Counted from the first letter of the stretch, positions 33,571-43,661 are shown. The stretch: DNA of 64,000 nt from CBDHEY01 sp965262305 (GCA_965262305.1 CBDHEY010000004.1:806001-870000); one strand, 5' to 3'. Numbers and translations: made by a program. The notes: a model not told the origin generated them from the sequence alone.

Positions 33571-36387
33571 TTAATTGGGGTCGACTATTTTCAAGGGCAC
33601 CGCTTGAGTATTCGGAGCAGTGCTTAGTTCTTCAACCGGCGGAGCAAAATCGGTCAAGTTAATCCCATTTACAGCACTTTTGTATTCTTCAATACTGGGA
33701 GTACGGCCAAGAATACTTGAAAGTACCACAACAGGTGTTGAAGCCAGCAAAGATTCACCTTTTTTCTCATCGGAATCTTCAACCACGCGACCCTGGAACA
33801 GGCGCGTTGAAGTTGCCATTACCGTATCGCCTTTTTCTGCTTTTTCTTGGTTGCCCATACAAAGGTTACATCCCGGACGTTCAAGATACATGATGTTTTC
33901 GTATTGAGTACGCGCTGATTGTTTGGGGTTGTCATCGTCAAATTCGAAACCGGAGTATTTCTTCAGTACTTCCCAATCCCCTTCTTCTTTAAGCTCATCA
34001 ACAATATTATAAGTCGGTGGGGCTATCACTAGCGGGGCTTTAAACTCGACACTACCATTTTGATCTTCTAGGTTTTTAAGCATTTGAGAAATAATTTGCA
34101 TATCACCTTTGTGAACCATGCAGGAACCGACAAAACCCAAATCGACTTTCTTAGTTCCACCGTAATAAGATACCGGTCTGATCGTATCGTGCGTATAGCG
34201 CTTGGATACGTCGTCGTTATTCACATCTGGGTCGGCAATCATTGGCTCGTCAATTTCATCGAGATCGACAACAAGCTCCGCAAAGTATTTTGCATTATTG
34301 TCTGGCGCGAGCGCAGGATTTTCTCCTGTTTTGATTTCATTAATTCTCTTGTCTGCTAACTCGACTAAACCGTTAAGGGTTTTGGCTTTGTTATCCATGC
34401 CTTTTTCAATCATGATTTGAATTCGGCTTTTGGCGATTTCGAGTGATTCGATCAATGTTTCGTCTTGTGATATACAGATGGAAGCCTTGGCTTTCATCTC
34501 TGCTGTCCAATCGGTAAAGGTAAATGCTTGGTCCGATAGCAAAGTACCAATATGTACTTCGATCACTCGACCTTGGAAAACATTGTCGCCAAATTCTTTA
34601 AGCATTTGCGCTTGAGTTGCATGAACCACATCGCGGAAATCCATATGGCTTTTCATGTTGCCTTTGAAAGTGACCTTTACTGATTCCGGAATAGGCATAG
34701 TAGCCTCGCCTGTTGCTAGAGCCAGAGCAACCGTACCTGAGTCGGCACCAAAGGCTACACCTTTGGACATTCTTGTATGAGAGTCACCACCAATAATAAT
34801 GGCCCAGTCATCGACAGTAATATCGTTTAAGACTTTATGAATCACGTCGGTCATGGCGTGGTATTCACCTTTAGGATCGCGTGCCGTAATTAAGCCAAAC
34901 CCATTCATAAACGACATAAGTTTTGGGATATTTGCCTGTGCTTTTTTATCCCAAACCGAAGCAGTATGACAGCCAGATTGATAAGCGCCATCTACGCTTG
35001 GAGAGATAACCGTAGCGGCCATTGATTCGAGCTCTTGAGAGGTCATCAATCCAGTCGTATCTTGTGATCCAACGATATTTACTTTCACACGAACATCAGA
35101 ACCAGCATGCAATGCCGCTTCAGAGGTGACGCCAACGGCATTGCGATTGAAGATTTTTTCAACGGCGGTTAAGCCTTGGTCTTCGTGAGAAATTTCTTTA
35201 GCGGGCGCAAACACAGGCGGTGCTTCGATACCCAATGTGCTCGCTGCAAAGCTTTGTAATTTTTTGCCAAATACAATCGCGTAGGAACCACCGGCTTTCA
35301 TGAATTCCACTTTTTGCGGAGTGAACGCAGAAGATACATCTACCAGTTCTTGGTCACCGTTATAGAGTTTTTTCTCTTTGGTATTAATAGTTAAAACCGT
35401 GCCGGTTGCGACTGAGTAGGCTTGTTCAAGAATCGGGTCACCATTGTCATCGAGTACTGGGTTTCCATCACTATCCAGTTTTTTAACCCAATTTTTTAAG
35501 TCAATGCCAATGCCGCCTGTGACGCCAACAGTTGTTAAAAAGATTGGGGAAATACCGTTGGTTCCAGCCACAACAGGAGCGATGTTGACAAATGGCACAT
35601 AAGGACTAGCTTGTTTGCCTGCCCAAAGCGCCACGTTATTTACACCTGACATCCTTGATGAACCAACACCCATAGTGCCTTTTTCGGCGATAAGCATGAC
35701 TTTTTTGCCTGGATGTTGATCTTGAAGTGCTTTGATTTCGGCTTGTGCTTCTGGGCTAATCATGCACTTTCCGTGGAGTTCTCGATCAGAGCGTGAGTGC
35801 GCTTGGTTACCTGGAGAAAGTAAATCGGTAGAGATGTCACCTTCAGCAGCAATATAAGTTACAACGTCAATTTTTTCTTCAATGTCGGGAAGTGATGTAA
35901 AGAAGTCAGCTCTGGCGTAGCTTTCGAGAATGTCTTTCGCAAGCTCATTACCTTCGCTGTATGCTTTGTTTAAGCGCTCTGTATCGGCTTCGTATAAGAA
36001 TACTTGTGTCTTTAGCACGTCGGCGGCGGATTTTGCGACCTCTGCGTCATCTCCCAGTGCGAGATCTAGTAAGACTTCAACAGATGGACCACCTTTCATA
36101 TGTGATAACAGTTCAAACGCAAATGTCGGAGTGATCTCTTCGACTTGAAATTCGCCAAGTATGATTTCTTTTAAAAACTTGGCCTTTTCTCCCGCAGCGC
36201 TAGTGGTACCTGGCAGCGTGTTGTATATGAAAAAAGTGAGAGAATCTTTGCGATGCTCGTTGGCAGTGTCTTTGATTTGATCGATAATTTCTGACAGCAA
36301 CTCCGCGCTATCAATAGGCTTTGGATGCAACCCGAGTTCATTCTTACGAGTTTCAATTTCATCCATATATTCTGAGTACAAGCTCAT
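33571..36387 (-). CDS. acnB: Aconitate hydratase B
   Basis: AcnB interconverts citrate and isocitrate in the TCA cycle and also dehydrates 2-methylisocitrate. The 938-residue protein shows the AcnB order: an N-terminal HEAT-like region, the swivel domain, then GGDSHTRMSKGVAFGADSG and the 4Fe-4S cysteines in GFVGSCMVHKGD and ERPGCNLCMGNQ. It is about 70 residues longer than E. coli AcnB, partly from an insertion in KKLDSDGNPVLDDNGDPIL (about residue 300). It is monocistronic. Confidence 0.95.
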   Translation of the reverse strand: MSLYSEYMDEIETRKNELGLHPKPIDSAELLSEIIDQIKDTANEHRKDSLTFFIYNTLPGTTSAAGEKAKFLKEIILGEFQVEEITPTFAFELLSHMKGGPSVEVLLDLALGDDAEVAKSAADVLKTQVFLYEADTERLNKAYSEGNELAKDILESYARADFFTSLPDIEEKIDVVTYIAAEGDISTDLLSPGNQAHSRSDRELHGKCMISPEAQAEIKALQDQHPGKKVMLIAEKGTMGVGSSRMSGVNNVALWAGKQASPYVPFVNIAPVVAGTNGISPIFLTTVGVTGGIGIDLKNWVKKLDSDGNPVLDDNGDPILEQAYSVATGTVLTINTKEKKLYNGDQELVDVSSAFTPQKVEFMKAGGSYAIVFGKKLQSFAASTLGIEAPPVFAPAKEISHEDQGLTAVEKIFNRNAVGVTSEAALHAGSDVRVKVNIVGSQDTTGLMTSQELESMAATVISPSVDGAYQSGCHTASVWDKKAQANIPKLMSFMNGFGLITARDPKGEYHAMTDVIHKVLNDITVDDWAIIIGGDSHTRMSKGVAFGADSGTVALALATGEATMPIPESVKVTFKGNMKSHMDFRDVVHATQAQMLKEFGDNVFQGRVIEVHIGTLLSDQAFTFTDWTAEMKAKASICISQDETLIESLEIAKSRIQIMIEKGMDNKAKTLNGLVELADKRINEIKTGENPALAPDNNAKYFAELVVDLDEIDEPMIADPDVNNDDVSKRYTHDTIRPVSYYGGTKKVDLGFVGSCMVHKGDMQIISQMLKNLEDQNGSVEFKAPLVIAPPTYNIVDELKEEGDWEVLKKYSGFEFDDDNPKQSARTQYENIMYLERPGCNLCMGNQEKAEKGDTVMATSTRLFQGRVVEDSDEKKGESLLASTPVVVLSSILGRTPSIEEYKSAVNGINLTDFAPPVEELSTAPNTQAVPLKIVDPN

Positions 36388-37013
36388 ATAACCCTCTTAG
36401 CTTAAGTATTACGTTTAAATTTAGTTATTTTACCGAATATTATAGCCTCAAGTAATATTTAGCTTTCTTCTACCCTGTATTTGTGCGGGGAAATGTCAAA
36501 TGGTGTGTGTTTTTTGAACGGGTTGTCGTTGAAAATATTCTTATTTGCATTTGCTAGCTAGGTTGACATATCAAAGCACAGCAAAAGTGGGGTTATTAAC
36601 AGGAGCTCTAAATGATAAAGCGCTTTACCTTTGTTCAATATGTGTCAGGTTCAACCAGATCTAAAAGAGCCAGTTTATGGATATAAAGATTGAAAACCTT
36701 TGGCAGTGATGCATGCTCTCATGGGCTCGGTATTTATTTTCGTGTTTTGTGTTCGATAGCTTGTTGTGTTTGCAAACAAACCACTCTCTGACATTACATC
36801 TTCTATCCTAAGTCTAACGAGCTTAACTTTGTGACAAAAACCACGAATAGCCTGTTTCAAGCGTCAGTAACTCCCTGGGCTATGTGAATGCTTTTAATGT
36901 AAAAAATAATTTTAGCGACAATAGGATTTGGCGAGCTTGAGCTTTTGTTGAATTATTTTTTGTTCATACATTGATGGGTCTAAATTTAATGCAATTCGAT
37001 TGGTGTTAGAATC
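36388..37013. other. Long non-coding gap
   Basis: No gene is supported. A 24-codon frame at 36612-36686 (plus) has a good Shine-Dalgarno (AGGAG, six bases before the ATG) but no recognisable product; it may be a short leader or chance. A minus-strand frame at 36675-36860 has no good start signal and unusual composition. Confidence 0.45.
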
Positions 37014-37262
37014 ATGAATAAAATTCGGTTTGGCAAAGAGCAAAAAGAAGACTTGGGGAATAAAAATTAGTTATATTTTAAAGAATAGTTAAATCAAGAA
37101 ATAGGTGGATTCGGTGCTGACTTCTTATTGGATTTTCTTTCGATTGAAGAGTGTGTCTATTTTTATGATCAAGGTTTATATTACGCTCAAGGATTATTGG
37201 GTAATAAGATCGATGATCTGAAAGATTTAATTTTTGATTTAGAAAAACCCATACATGCATAA
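37014..37262 (+). pseudogene. DUF2164-family gene broken by two amber codons
   Basis: One reading frame runs from ATG 37014 to TAA 37262, interrupted only by TAG at codons 19 and 25. Read through, it matches the small DUF2164 family: KEQKEDL, LYFKE, then EIGGFGADFLLDFLSIEE, VYFYDQGLYYAQ and KIDDLKDLIFDLE. In the family the first TAG falls where Gln is common (one change from CAG) and the second where Glu is common (GAG). TAG is used as a normal stop elsewhere in the window, so read-through is unlikely. The family function is unknown. Confidence 0.7.
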
Positions 37263-37414
37263 AACAACCTTAAGAATCGATTTGGTTTGTTACTTGAAAC
37301 GGTGAGATTAATTTTGTCACAAAGCTTGATTATTTGACGTTTAGTTTATTCACGGGTGTCTATACTGGGTTAGATTTTTTTCGCTGAGATTTTTAAATTT
37401 CTGGAGAATAATAC

Positions 37415-38044
37415 ATGCAATTAGTCGGAATGCTAGACTCACCTTATGTTAGACGCGTTGCAATTTCACTTGATGCAATGGATGTTTCTTTTGAACATAA
37501 AGCCTTATCGGTCTTTGACCATTTCGATAAATTTAAAGATATTAATCCGATTGTGAAAGCACCAACTTTGGTTTTTGATAATGGTGAATTCATGATAGAT
37601 TCTACGAGTATTTTGCAATTCATCGATGCGACTTATTCTAATTCTAAAGATAAGTCATTGTGGAGTACCAAAAATTTTCAACAAGAATTAAAGATTGTTT
37701 CGCTTGCCTTAGCCGCGTGTGATAAAGGTGTTCAGCTTATATATGAGAGAAATCTTCGCCCAAAGGAAAGCCAATACGAGCCCTGGTTGCAGCGTGTTGA
37801 AGGTCAGCTTTTGGCAGCCATTAGTATTTTAGAAATCGAAGTGAAAAATCGCTCTGAAATCTTTTCTGTAAGATTAAATCAAGCAACCATTTCTACCGTA
37901 GTAGCGTGGACATTTATCCAATCGTTGGTTGCGGGGTCTGTGCCAGAGTTAAAATTTCCCCAATTAAAAAGCCTCGCGAAAGAGGTAGAAAATGAAAGAT
38001 CGTTTTTGGCTTTTCCTCCGGTTGGTCCAGGAGTGAACCCTTAA
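37415..38044 (+). CDS. Glutathione S-transferase-like protein
   Basis: The N-terminal thioredoxin-like domain begins LVGMLDSPYVRRVAISLDAM, with SPYVRR at the glutathione site, and has the VKAPTLVFDNGEFMIDSTSIL cis-proline and glutamate/serine motif. The C-terminal helical domain follows. The 209-residue length is usual. GGAGA precedes the ATG. The substrate is unknown; the gene stands alone. Confidence 0.88.
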   Translation: MQLVGMLDSPYVRRVAISLDAMDVSFEHKALSVFDHFDKFKDINPIVKAPTLVFDNGEFMIDSTSILQFIDATYSNSKDKSLWSTKNFQQELKIVSLALAACDKGVQLIYERNLRPKESQYEPWLQRVEGQLLAAISILEIEVKNRSEIFSVRLNQATISTVVAWTFIQSLVAGSVPELKFPQLKSLAKEVENERSFLAFPPVGPGVNP

Positions 38045-38084
38045 TAAAGCACAATTTGAAACCGAGTAAGATATAAAGATAAAA

Positions 38085-38294
38085 TTAATTGCTTATCGCT
38101 TCTTCCCTGTCTTTTTCATATTCTTTATAGGGTTTATCAAACTGCTCCATGCAATTATCGTATTCTTGCTTAGTCGGTTTCTTACTGCATTCGTGTTTTC
38201 CATGGTTTTGGAAACTGTCGTACCAAAATTGATTACTGCATGCCGAAAGAGTGGAGCAAGATAGTAATAAGACGCCAGTGGTTAAGCCTTTCAT
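38085..38294 (-). CDS. Small lipoprotein, unknown function
   Basis: The 69-residue protein has a lipoprotein signal with lipobox LSAC (Cys at 19). The mature part is short, charged and rich in lysine and glutamate (KKPTKQEYDNCMEQF), with two further cysteines that could form a disulfide. It has no family I recognise and is convergent with the GST gene. Confidence 0.7.
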   Translation of the reverse strand: MKGLTTGVLLLSCSTLSACSNQFWYDSFQNHGKHECSKKPTKQEYDNCMEQFDKPYKEYEKDREEAISN

Positions 38295-38370
38295 TTTAAA
38301 TACCCATTCAATTTAGAGTCGAGACTTTTTCTGCTGTTAAGATTGCATATTTAGTAACGAAATGCGAGAT

Positions 38371-39231
38371 TTAGTTCAATTCTTGATTGGTTTTTATATT
38401 TGAGATTTTCAGCAAATTACTTTCTACTTCAGATATAGCACGTTCACCACGAATAAGCACTTCTTCTATTTTGTGAAAATCAAATGCGTCAATATCTTCC
38501 GTATTGGGTTTAAATAGAATTTGTGGTGGACAGGCAGAGGTGATTGTTTCAGTTGCTTTTGATAGCAGAATTGAAAGGGCTCCAGATAGCATGTGCCTTG
38601 CTTCGGTTGCTTCAAAAGTCGGTAAGCTAATTACGTCACTGGCTATAATAAAATCGCAATGGGTACTTAAATGATTGCATGGTAAATTATTTAACACCCC
38701 ACCATCGATGAGTGTCTTGCCATCCTTTTTAACCGGAGGAAAAACGCCTGGGACAGCCATACTAGCCTGAACGCCTTCTAGCAACGAACCTGTTTCTATA
38801 CACACTTCTTTAGCGGAGTAATAATCTGTCGCAATTGCACAAAAAGGAATGTCGAGTTCTTCAAAATTAGTTTCTAATATTTCTGTGAATAAATGGTTGA
38901 ATAATCCATTAGCTTGAAGTAATCCTCTTTTTTCTTTGCTTAATGAAAAAACTTTTAGCCATTTTACTAGTGCTTTACGTTTTTTGATAATTGCCTTGCT
39001 GTTTTCTCCTTTGGTGATAATGTGATTTTTAATTCTTTCTTCGATCTGGGATCCTGATAATCCACAAGCATAGAGTGCGCCAATGATTGCACCGATACTA
39101 GTCCCTGCAATTTTGTAAGGTTTAATCGAAAGTTCATCTAGCTTTTTTAATAGTGCAATATGAGCCAGACCTTTAATACCTCCACCACCAAGTGCTAGGC
39201 CGATTTTGGAATTTTCTACTTGCATATTCAT
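38371..39231 (-). CDS. Patatin-like phospholipase
   Basis: The serine hydrolase motif GTSIGAIIGAL and oxyanion loop LGGGGIKGLAH are present, as is the catalytic aspartate in DGGVLNNLP. It belongs to the RssA/NTE-like patatins of about 290 residues. The start is uncertain: ATGs at 39252, 39231 and 39225 are all possible and none has a strong Shine-Dalgarno; 39231 is given. It is divergent from the SDR gene with only about 60 bases between. Lipid hydrolysis is likely, substrate unknown. Confidence 0.88.
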   Translation of the reverse strand: MNMQVENSKIGLALGGGGIKGLAHIALLKKLDELSIKPYKIAGTSIGAIIGALYACGLSGSQIEERIKNHIITKGENSKAIIKKRKALVKWLKVFSLSKEKRGLLQANGLFNHLFTEILETNFEELDIPFCAIATDYYSAKEVCIETGSLLEGVQASMAVPGVFPPVKKDGKTLIDGGVLNNLPCNHLSTHCDFIIASDVISLPTFEATEARHMLSGALSILLSKATETITSACPPQILFKPNTEDIDAFDFHKIEEVLIRGERAISEVESNLLKISNIKTNQELN

Positions 39232-39294
39232 TAGAAACCCATAAGGATACATTCATAATTTTGACAATTTAATTTAGATAAAAAAAGGGTTGTT

Positions 39295-39969
39295 ATGTCT
39301 AATGTTGTAATAACAGGCGCCAATAGAGGTATTGGTTTGGCTTTAGTTAAAGAATATTCTTCTCGAGGTGCGAGTGTTTGGGCGCTTTGCCGTCGAGCTT
39401 CGGATGAACTGCGTAATCTGGGTGTACATGTTATCGAAGATGTTGACGTTACTGACGAAAAATCCATTAACAATCTAGTCTCGAAATTAAATTCGCTCCT
39501 GGTAGAAGAAAAAATAGACCTGTTAATAAATAATGCAGGTATTTTAAATAGTGAGAGTTTAGGTCAAATTGATTTCAATGCTATTTTGGATCAATTTACA
39601 GTGAATGCAATTGGGCCTGTTAGGGTTACCGAAGCGCTCATGCCGCTAATGGCTACAAGCAGTAAGGTTGCTTTAATTACAAGCCGTATGGGATCGATTT
39701 CAGATAATAGTTCTGGTGGCTACTATGGTTATCGAATGTCTAAAGCAGCATTGAATGCTGCGGGTATGTCCTTAGCAAAAGACCTATCTAGAATAGGCAT
39801 TGCGGTTGCGATATTGCACCCGGGTTTTGTGCAAACCGATATGGTTGGTCATGCGGGAGATATTAGTGCTGAAACTTCTGCGTCGAGACTCGCTCTTAGA
39901 ATTGACGGATTAAATTTAGAAAATAGCGGAAGCTTTTGGCATTCCAATGGTGAAATACTCGATTGGTAG
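39295..39969 (+). CDS. Short-chain dehydrogenase/reductase
   Basis: The 224-residue protein has the Rossmann motif TGANRGIG, the NNAG motif, and the catalytic Ser-Tyr-Lys in a stretch reading YYGYRMSKAALN. It is close in length to the C-factor-like SDRs (CsgA type). AAGGG precedes the ATG. It converges on the sensor kinase gene. The substrate is unknown. Confidence 0.9.
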   Translation: MSNVVITGANRGIGLALVKEYSSRGASVWALCRRASDELRNLGVHVIEDVDVTDEKSINNLVSKLNSLLVEEKIDLLINNAGILNSESLGQIDFNAILDQFTVNAIGPVRVTEALMPLMATSSKVALITSRMGSISDNSSGGYYGYRMSKAALNAAGMSLAKDLSRIGIAVAILHPGFVQTDMVGHAGDISAETSASRLALRIDGLNLENSGSFWHSNGEILDW

Positions 39970-40005
39970 TAAATTTATGGTGCGCTTCTAGCTTGCCCAT
40001 AAGTT

Positions 40006-41517
40006 TTAAGCGCTTACGGGCAAGTCAAAAGCAAAGGTTGTTCCTTGATTAATTTTACTATTGACACGAATATTTGATTGATGAAGGCTAAGAAGTTTTT
40101 TCGTGATTGCTAAGCCAAGTCCTCCGTGTGCTGTATTTTCTCGAACGCTGTTTCCTGCTTTGTAGTGTGGCTCAAAGACATGAGGTAGATCTGCTTCTGG
40201 AATTCCTATGCCTGTGTCTATTACTTCAACAGCAACAAATCGAGCGTCTTTATTTAAGCGCACCGTTATTCTTCCGCCTTCATCCGTGTGTCTGATTGCA
40301 TTTTCCAACAGATTTGTGAAAACTCGCTCGAGCTTCTCAATATCGCCCACCACCTGAATCGAAGCATCTCTTGGAGAGACGTTGAGTTGAATATTTTTTT
40401 CTCTTGCTGGAATATGAAATTTGACCAAAACATCTTGAATCAATTCTGCAAGTGCAAATTTCTCTTGGTTTACTTGAACATTGCCACTGTCTAGATACGC
40501 TAGCTCAAATAATTGTTCAATCAATACTGAAATTTTCTTAGCGTTGATTTTCGCTGTACGAATAAATCTTGAACTTTCCTCCTCGCTTAGCTCGTCTTTC
40601 TTTAGCTCCCAGGTTTCGAGGTAACCAAGCATTGATGCAAGTGGAGTTCGCAGGTCGTGAGAAATGTGTGATAGAAGCTCTTGTCTTAACTCGTCAATGG
40701 TCACAACTTTTTCGTACTGCTCTGAAAGCTTTTCAAGTGCTTGCTTGAAACTGCGCCCAAGCACATGGATTTCATTCGGATTATGCATTTGCCAGCTTTC
40801 AAGCGGGGCGACTAGATTTTTGTCTTTTAAATCTTCTCTCGCGAAATCTTTATCTTGGATTGTTTTAACCTGATCCGTTAATCTATTTAGTGGTCGAGTC
40901 AATATACGTGTAGTCCAGAGAGTCGCCATGAACACAAAAGCCATGCCCAATAATAATGAGAGAAAAATCCAACGAATTAGTTTACTTTCAATTAATAAAT
41001 TCGATATCTGGTCATAAATTTGACTTCCTAAAATAACGTATACATATCCAAGTTGTTTGCCATCTTGAAGTAATGGTGACGCAGTAAATATTTTTTGTCT
41101 ATCTAGTGATCTTGGGTCGTTACCAAATATGGGTTGACTCATTTTGCTCGAATTAAGAAAAAGGCGAATAGGTGCTAACGAAACCTGTTTAAGTTTAATA
41201 ATGTGTTTCTCTGCAGAATAGGCCAAAATATTCCCAGAATTATCCAGAATATAAAATTCAAAATTGGGTCCAAGTATCATTAATTCATGGAAAACCTGTT
41301 TGATTTTACTAATGTTTATCTCACCATTTTCATCGAAAGTGTAGTGTTCTGCTACATGCTTGGCGAGATCTTGGTGCATGAGCTGAGTCACTTCATTGTG
41401 ATATCGACTAGATGAAGTAATAATAAGAAAGGCGCTAAAAGCGCCAACCAATATGAAGCTAAAAAATATAGCCAATGTTAAACGGTCTTGAAGGCTATGT
41501 GGCAGTAGTCTCGTCAT
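40006..41517 (-). CDS. Sensor histidine kinase
   Basis: The 503-residue kinase has two membrane helices (about 13-32 and 183-205), a periplasmic sensor of about 150 residues between them (VYVILGSQIYDQ near its end), a HAMP segment, a phospho-acceptor His287 in SHISHDLRTPLAS, and ATPase boxes (LLENAIRH, VIDTGIGIPEADLPHVFEPHY, GGLGLAITKK). It overlaps the response-regulator gene by 23 bases. The signal is unknown; the spondin-domain genes upstream may be targets. Confidence 0.93.
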   Translation of the reverse strand: MTRLLPHSLQDRLTLAIFFSFILVGAFSAFLIITSSSRYHNEVTQLMHQDLAKHVAEHYTFDENGEINISKIKQVFHELMILGPNFEFYILDNSGNILAYSAEKHIIKLKQVSLAPIRLFLNSSKMSQPIFGNDPRSLDRQKIFTASPLLQDGKQLGYVYVILGSQIYDQISNLLIESKLIRWIFLSLLLGMAFVFMATLWTTRILTRPLNRLTDQVKTIQDKDFAREDLKDKNLVAPLESWQMHNPNEIHVLGRSFKQALEKLSEQYEKVVTIDELRQELLSHISHDLRTPLASMLGYLETWELKKDELSEEESSRFIRTAKINAKKISVLIEQLFELAYLDSGNVQVNQEKFALAELIQDVLVKFHIPAREKNIQLNVSPRDASIQVVGDIEKLERVFTNLLENAIRHTDEGGRITVRLNKDARFVAVEVIDTGIGIPEADLPHVFEPHYKAGNSVRENTAHGGLGLAITKKLLSLHQSNIRVNSKINQGTTFAFDLPVSA

Positions 41518-42214
41518 CGAATTTATATCCTACACCCCATACCGTGTGCACGAATGCTGGGTTAGCGGGGTCATTTTCTATTTTTGATCTCAATCGATTT
41601 ATATGAGAATTCACCGTGTGTTCATAACCACTATGGTGATATCCCCATACTGCATCGAGTAATTGATCTCGGCTAAATACTTCGCCAGCGTTTTTGGCTA
41701 AATACACTAGGAGATCAAATTCTTTCGCGGTTAAATTAATTACCTTCTCTCCGGTAGTGACCTTTCGTGTATTCTCTTCAATCGAAAGGTTGGTAAAACT
41801 TAGAGATTGTTTCTTGTTTTCTTTACTCATTCCTCGGTGGAATTCAACGCGCCGAATGAGCGCTTTAATCCGTGCTTGTAATTCCAAAACACTGAACGGT
41901 TTTGTAAGGTAATCGTCTGCGCCCATTTCTAACCCAACTACACGTTCTGCTTCGGATTTTTTCGCAGTTAACATAAGTATTGGGCAATGTTGATTGCGAG
42001 ACCTTACCGTTTGACAAATTTGTAAACCGTCTATGCCTGGTAGCATTATGTCTAATACAATTGCATCATATTCGTTTTCTAAAGCGAGGTTTAAACCTAT
42101 GTTTCCATCACGACACTGAGTAACTTCATAGTTTAGTGCTTTTAAATTAACGGCTATTAAGTCATTAATATCTTTTTGGTCTTCTACGACCAGTACTCGT
42201 TTAACGTTCTTCAT
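41495..42214 (-). CDS. OmpR-family response regulator
   Basis: A receiver domain (Asp55 in IVLDIMLPG, Lys in DDYLTKPF) is followed by a winged-helix domain (FDLLVYLAKNAGEVFSRDQLLDAVWG, then THVNSHINRLRSKIE-like text with VWGVGYKF). The ATG at 42214 is chosen because AAGGTGA precedes it and the domain begins directly after it. It forms a two-gene operon with the kinase. Confidence 0.94.
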   Translation of the reverse strand: MKNVKRVLVVEDQKDINDLIAVNLKALNYEVTQCRDGNIGLNLALENEYDAIVLDIMLPGIDGLQICQTVRSRNQHCPILMLTAKKSEAERVVGLEMGADDYLTKPFSVLELQARIKALIRRVEFHRGMSKENKKQSLSFTNLSIEENTRKVTTGEKVINLTAKEFDLLVYLAKNAGEVFSRDQLLDAVWGYHHSGYEHTVNSHINRLRSKIENDPANPAFVHTVWGVGYKFDDETTAT

Positions 42215-42280
42215 AGTAATCACCTTATCAAGATTCAACGGCTCAGAACTTGTTTCGTTTATGAACATTGGTCTATTCCT

Positions 42281-42514
42281 TTAGTTTGTTCTATTGGTGC
42301 AAGTGCTATCTACAGATTTCACTTGCGCTCGTTGATTTTTGTTACATTTTTTGGATGGGTTTTCTTGATAGAAGTTCTTGAAAACCTTTCCTAATGTAGG
42401 TATCACATGATAATTTTGTGAAGTAATGAAGCCTTTAATAGATATCTTTAAGTTTAATGGTCGATGATTCAAAAATTCTTCGTTTGATTTAAATGTGGTG
42501 TTTCCTGTATGCAT
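42281..42514 (-). CDS. Small hypothetical protein upstream of the two-component genes
   Basis: A 77-residue frame with a good Shine-Dalgarno (AAGAGG) lies between the spondin-gene terminator and the response-regulator gene. It is basic and polar with no signal peptide or family I can name. It may be a small protein or chance; the ribosome site is the only support. Confidence 0.4.
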   Translation of the reverse strand: MHTGNTTFKSNEEFLNHRPLNLKISIKGFITSQNYHVIPTLGKVFKNFYQENPSKKCNKNQRAQVKSVDSTCTNRTN

Positions 42515-42665
42515 TTTAATTGCCTCTTAAAAAACAGTGACTACCAGAGTATCGGTTGCTACCTTGGTTTTCTTCACATCTAAATATCTAAACTATTATT
42601 TATGGGTAACGAATGTCTTACTAAATTCGACAAAATTGTGAGTATTTTATTAAAAACTTTTCATT

Positions 42666-42706
42666 AAAAAGGCGATCCAATTAAAAGTACTTTCCATTCG
42701 ATCGCC
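42666..42706 (-). terminator. Intrinsic terminator after the spondin-domain genes
   Basis: On the minus strand GGCGATC and GATCGCC form the outer stem, the palindrome AAAGTACTTT folds inside, and five T residues follow. It begins 10 bases past the stop of the spondin lipoprotein gene, and separates it from the two-component operon. Confidence 0.75.
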
Positions 42707-42716
42707 ATAGCGGTTT

Positions 42717-43661
42717 TTAAATAACCCGTCTTACTCGAACAAGCATACTGCCGTTATCGAATTTATGTGCTTCAGTCAATACAGATTCCGCATATCCATC
42801 GTTTTGGGTAACAACACCTGGGTGGCGTGTAACCTGGTCCGATGTTTCTCTCTCTGCGTTGAATCCCTCGCCGTTTGCTGCTGGTCCGGGAATTGTGGCA
42901 GCCGTTTCACTATTAAATTCGGTTCCTGCATCGTAAATCGGCGCGAGAAACTCAATTGAATCGCCAACGGTTAACTGACCAATTTGCCGGCCTGTAGTTC
43001 CCGAAAATGCATCGTTGGTATTTACAAGCATGGAGGCAACAGTCAATTGTAGTTCTGGGTTCCAAATAGCTGTGACGTTAAGCGTTACTCGAGAGCCAGG
43101 GCCAACAGGTGTTGCACCTGAGTTGCTATCTAGCGCGGTGGCGGCTTCGGCAATAAATGCGTCTGGAGAACCTGATTCTGCTAGATCTTCTAGGCCTGGT
43201 GAAGCACTTGTGCCAATTGACCATCCGGCGTAATCATCGTTGTGCAATAGAACTGCTGGGGGTGATAAGGGTTGACCATTAGTTGCGTTAACAATGGTAA
43301 TCTCGTAGGTGGTTTGTGCAGCAGCGATCAGGGTGTCGAGTGTCTCATTAAGCGCATCTAGATCGCTTTGAATTTGCGCGATAGAATCTGTTGAAGTCGT
43401 ATCGCTTTCAACGGCTAAAATTCTAGCTTCAATATCCGCGATGGATGTTTCGATTTCTCCAATACTTGTATTCAGACCACTAATAGAATCTGTCGCAGAT
43501 GAATCGTTTTCTATCGCACTTAAACGAGTTTCAATTGCCGCTAATTGGCTTTCAATTCCGGAAAGATCTACATCGTCGTCGTCGTCGTCGTCACCACCGC
43601 AGGCGCTTAGGAATATTGGGCTTACTAAAAGTAATGCTTTAACTAATTTATTTGAATACAT
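42717..43661 (-). CDS. Spondin-domain lipoprotein with Asp-rich and coiled-coil N-terminus
   Basis: A lipobox LSAC anchors the protein. A run of acidic residues (GGDDDDDDDVD) is followed by a heptad-rich coiled coil of about 90 residues with repeated AIE/ADIE/SIxxIxS units, and then a spondin_N domain from about residue 118 (TYEITIVNATNGQPLSPPAVLLHND to the end). Bacterial spondin domains are found on surface and periplasmic proteins of unknown role. It follows a paralogue after 21 bases. The Asp run and coiled coil suggest a metal-binding, oligomeric stalk. Confidence 0.85.
   Translation of the reverse strand: MYSNKLVKALLLVSPIFLSACGGDDDDDDDVDLSGIESQLAAIETRLSAIENDSSATDSISGLNTSIGEIETSIADIEARILAVESDTTSTDSIAQIQSDLDALNETLDTLIAAAQTTYEITIVNATNGQPLSPPAVLLHNDDYAGWSIGTSASPGLEDLAESGSPDAFIAEAATALDSNSGATPVGPGSRVTLNVTAIWNPELQLTVASMLVNTNDAFSGTTGRQIGQLTVGDSIEFLAPIYDAGTEFNSETAATIPGPAANGEGFNAERETSDQVTRHPGVVTQNDGYAESVLTEAHKFDNGSMLVRVRRVI

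Noticed and set aside
36675..36860. 61-residue minus-strand frame
   Set aside because: No Shine-Dalgarno, odd composition and no recognisable similarity.
37014..37262. Amber recoding (stop codon read-through) in the DUF2164 frame
   Set aside because: TAG is used as an ordinary stop by other genes in the window (btaA, crc), so decay is simpler.
39992..40024. Terminator between the SDR and kinase genes
   Set aside because: The stem (CTTGCCC/GGGCAAG) overlaps the end of the kinase gene and has no T-run.
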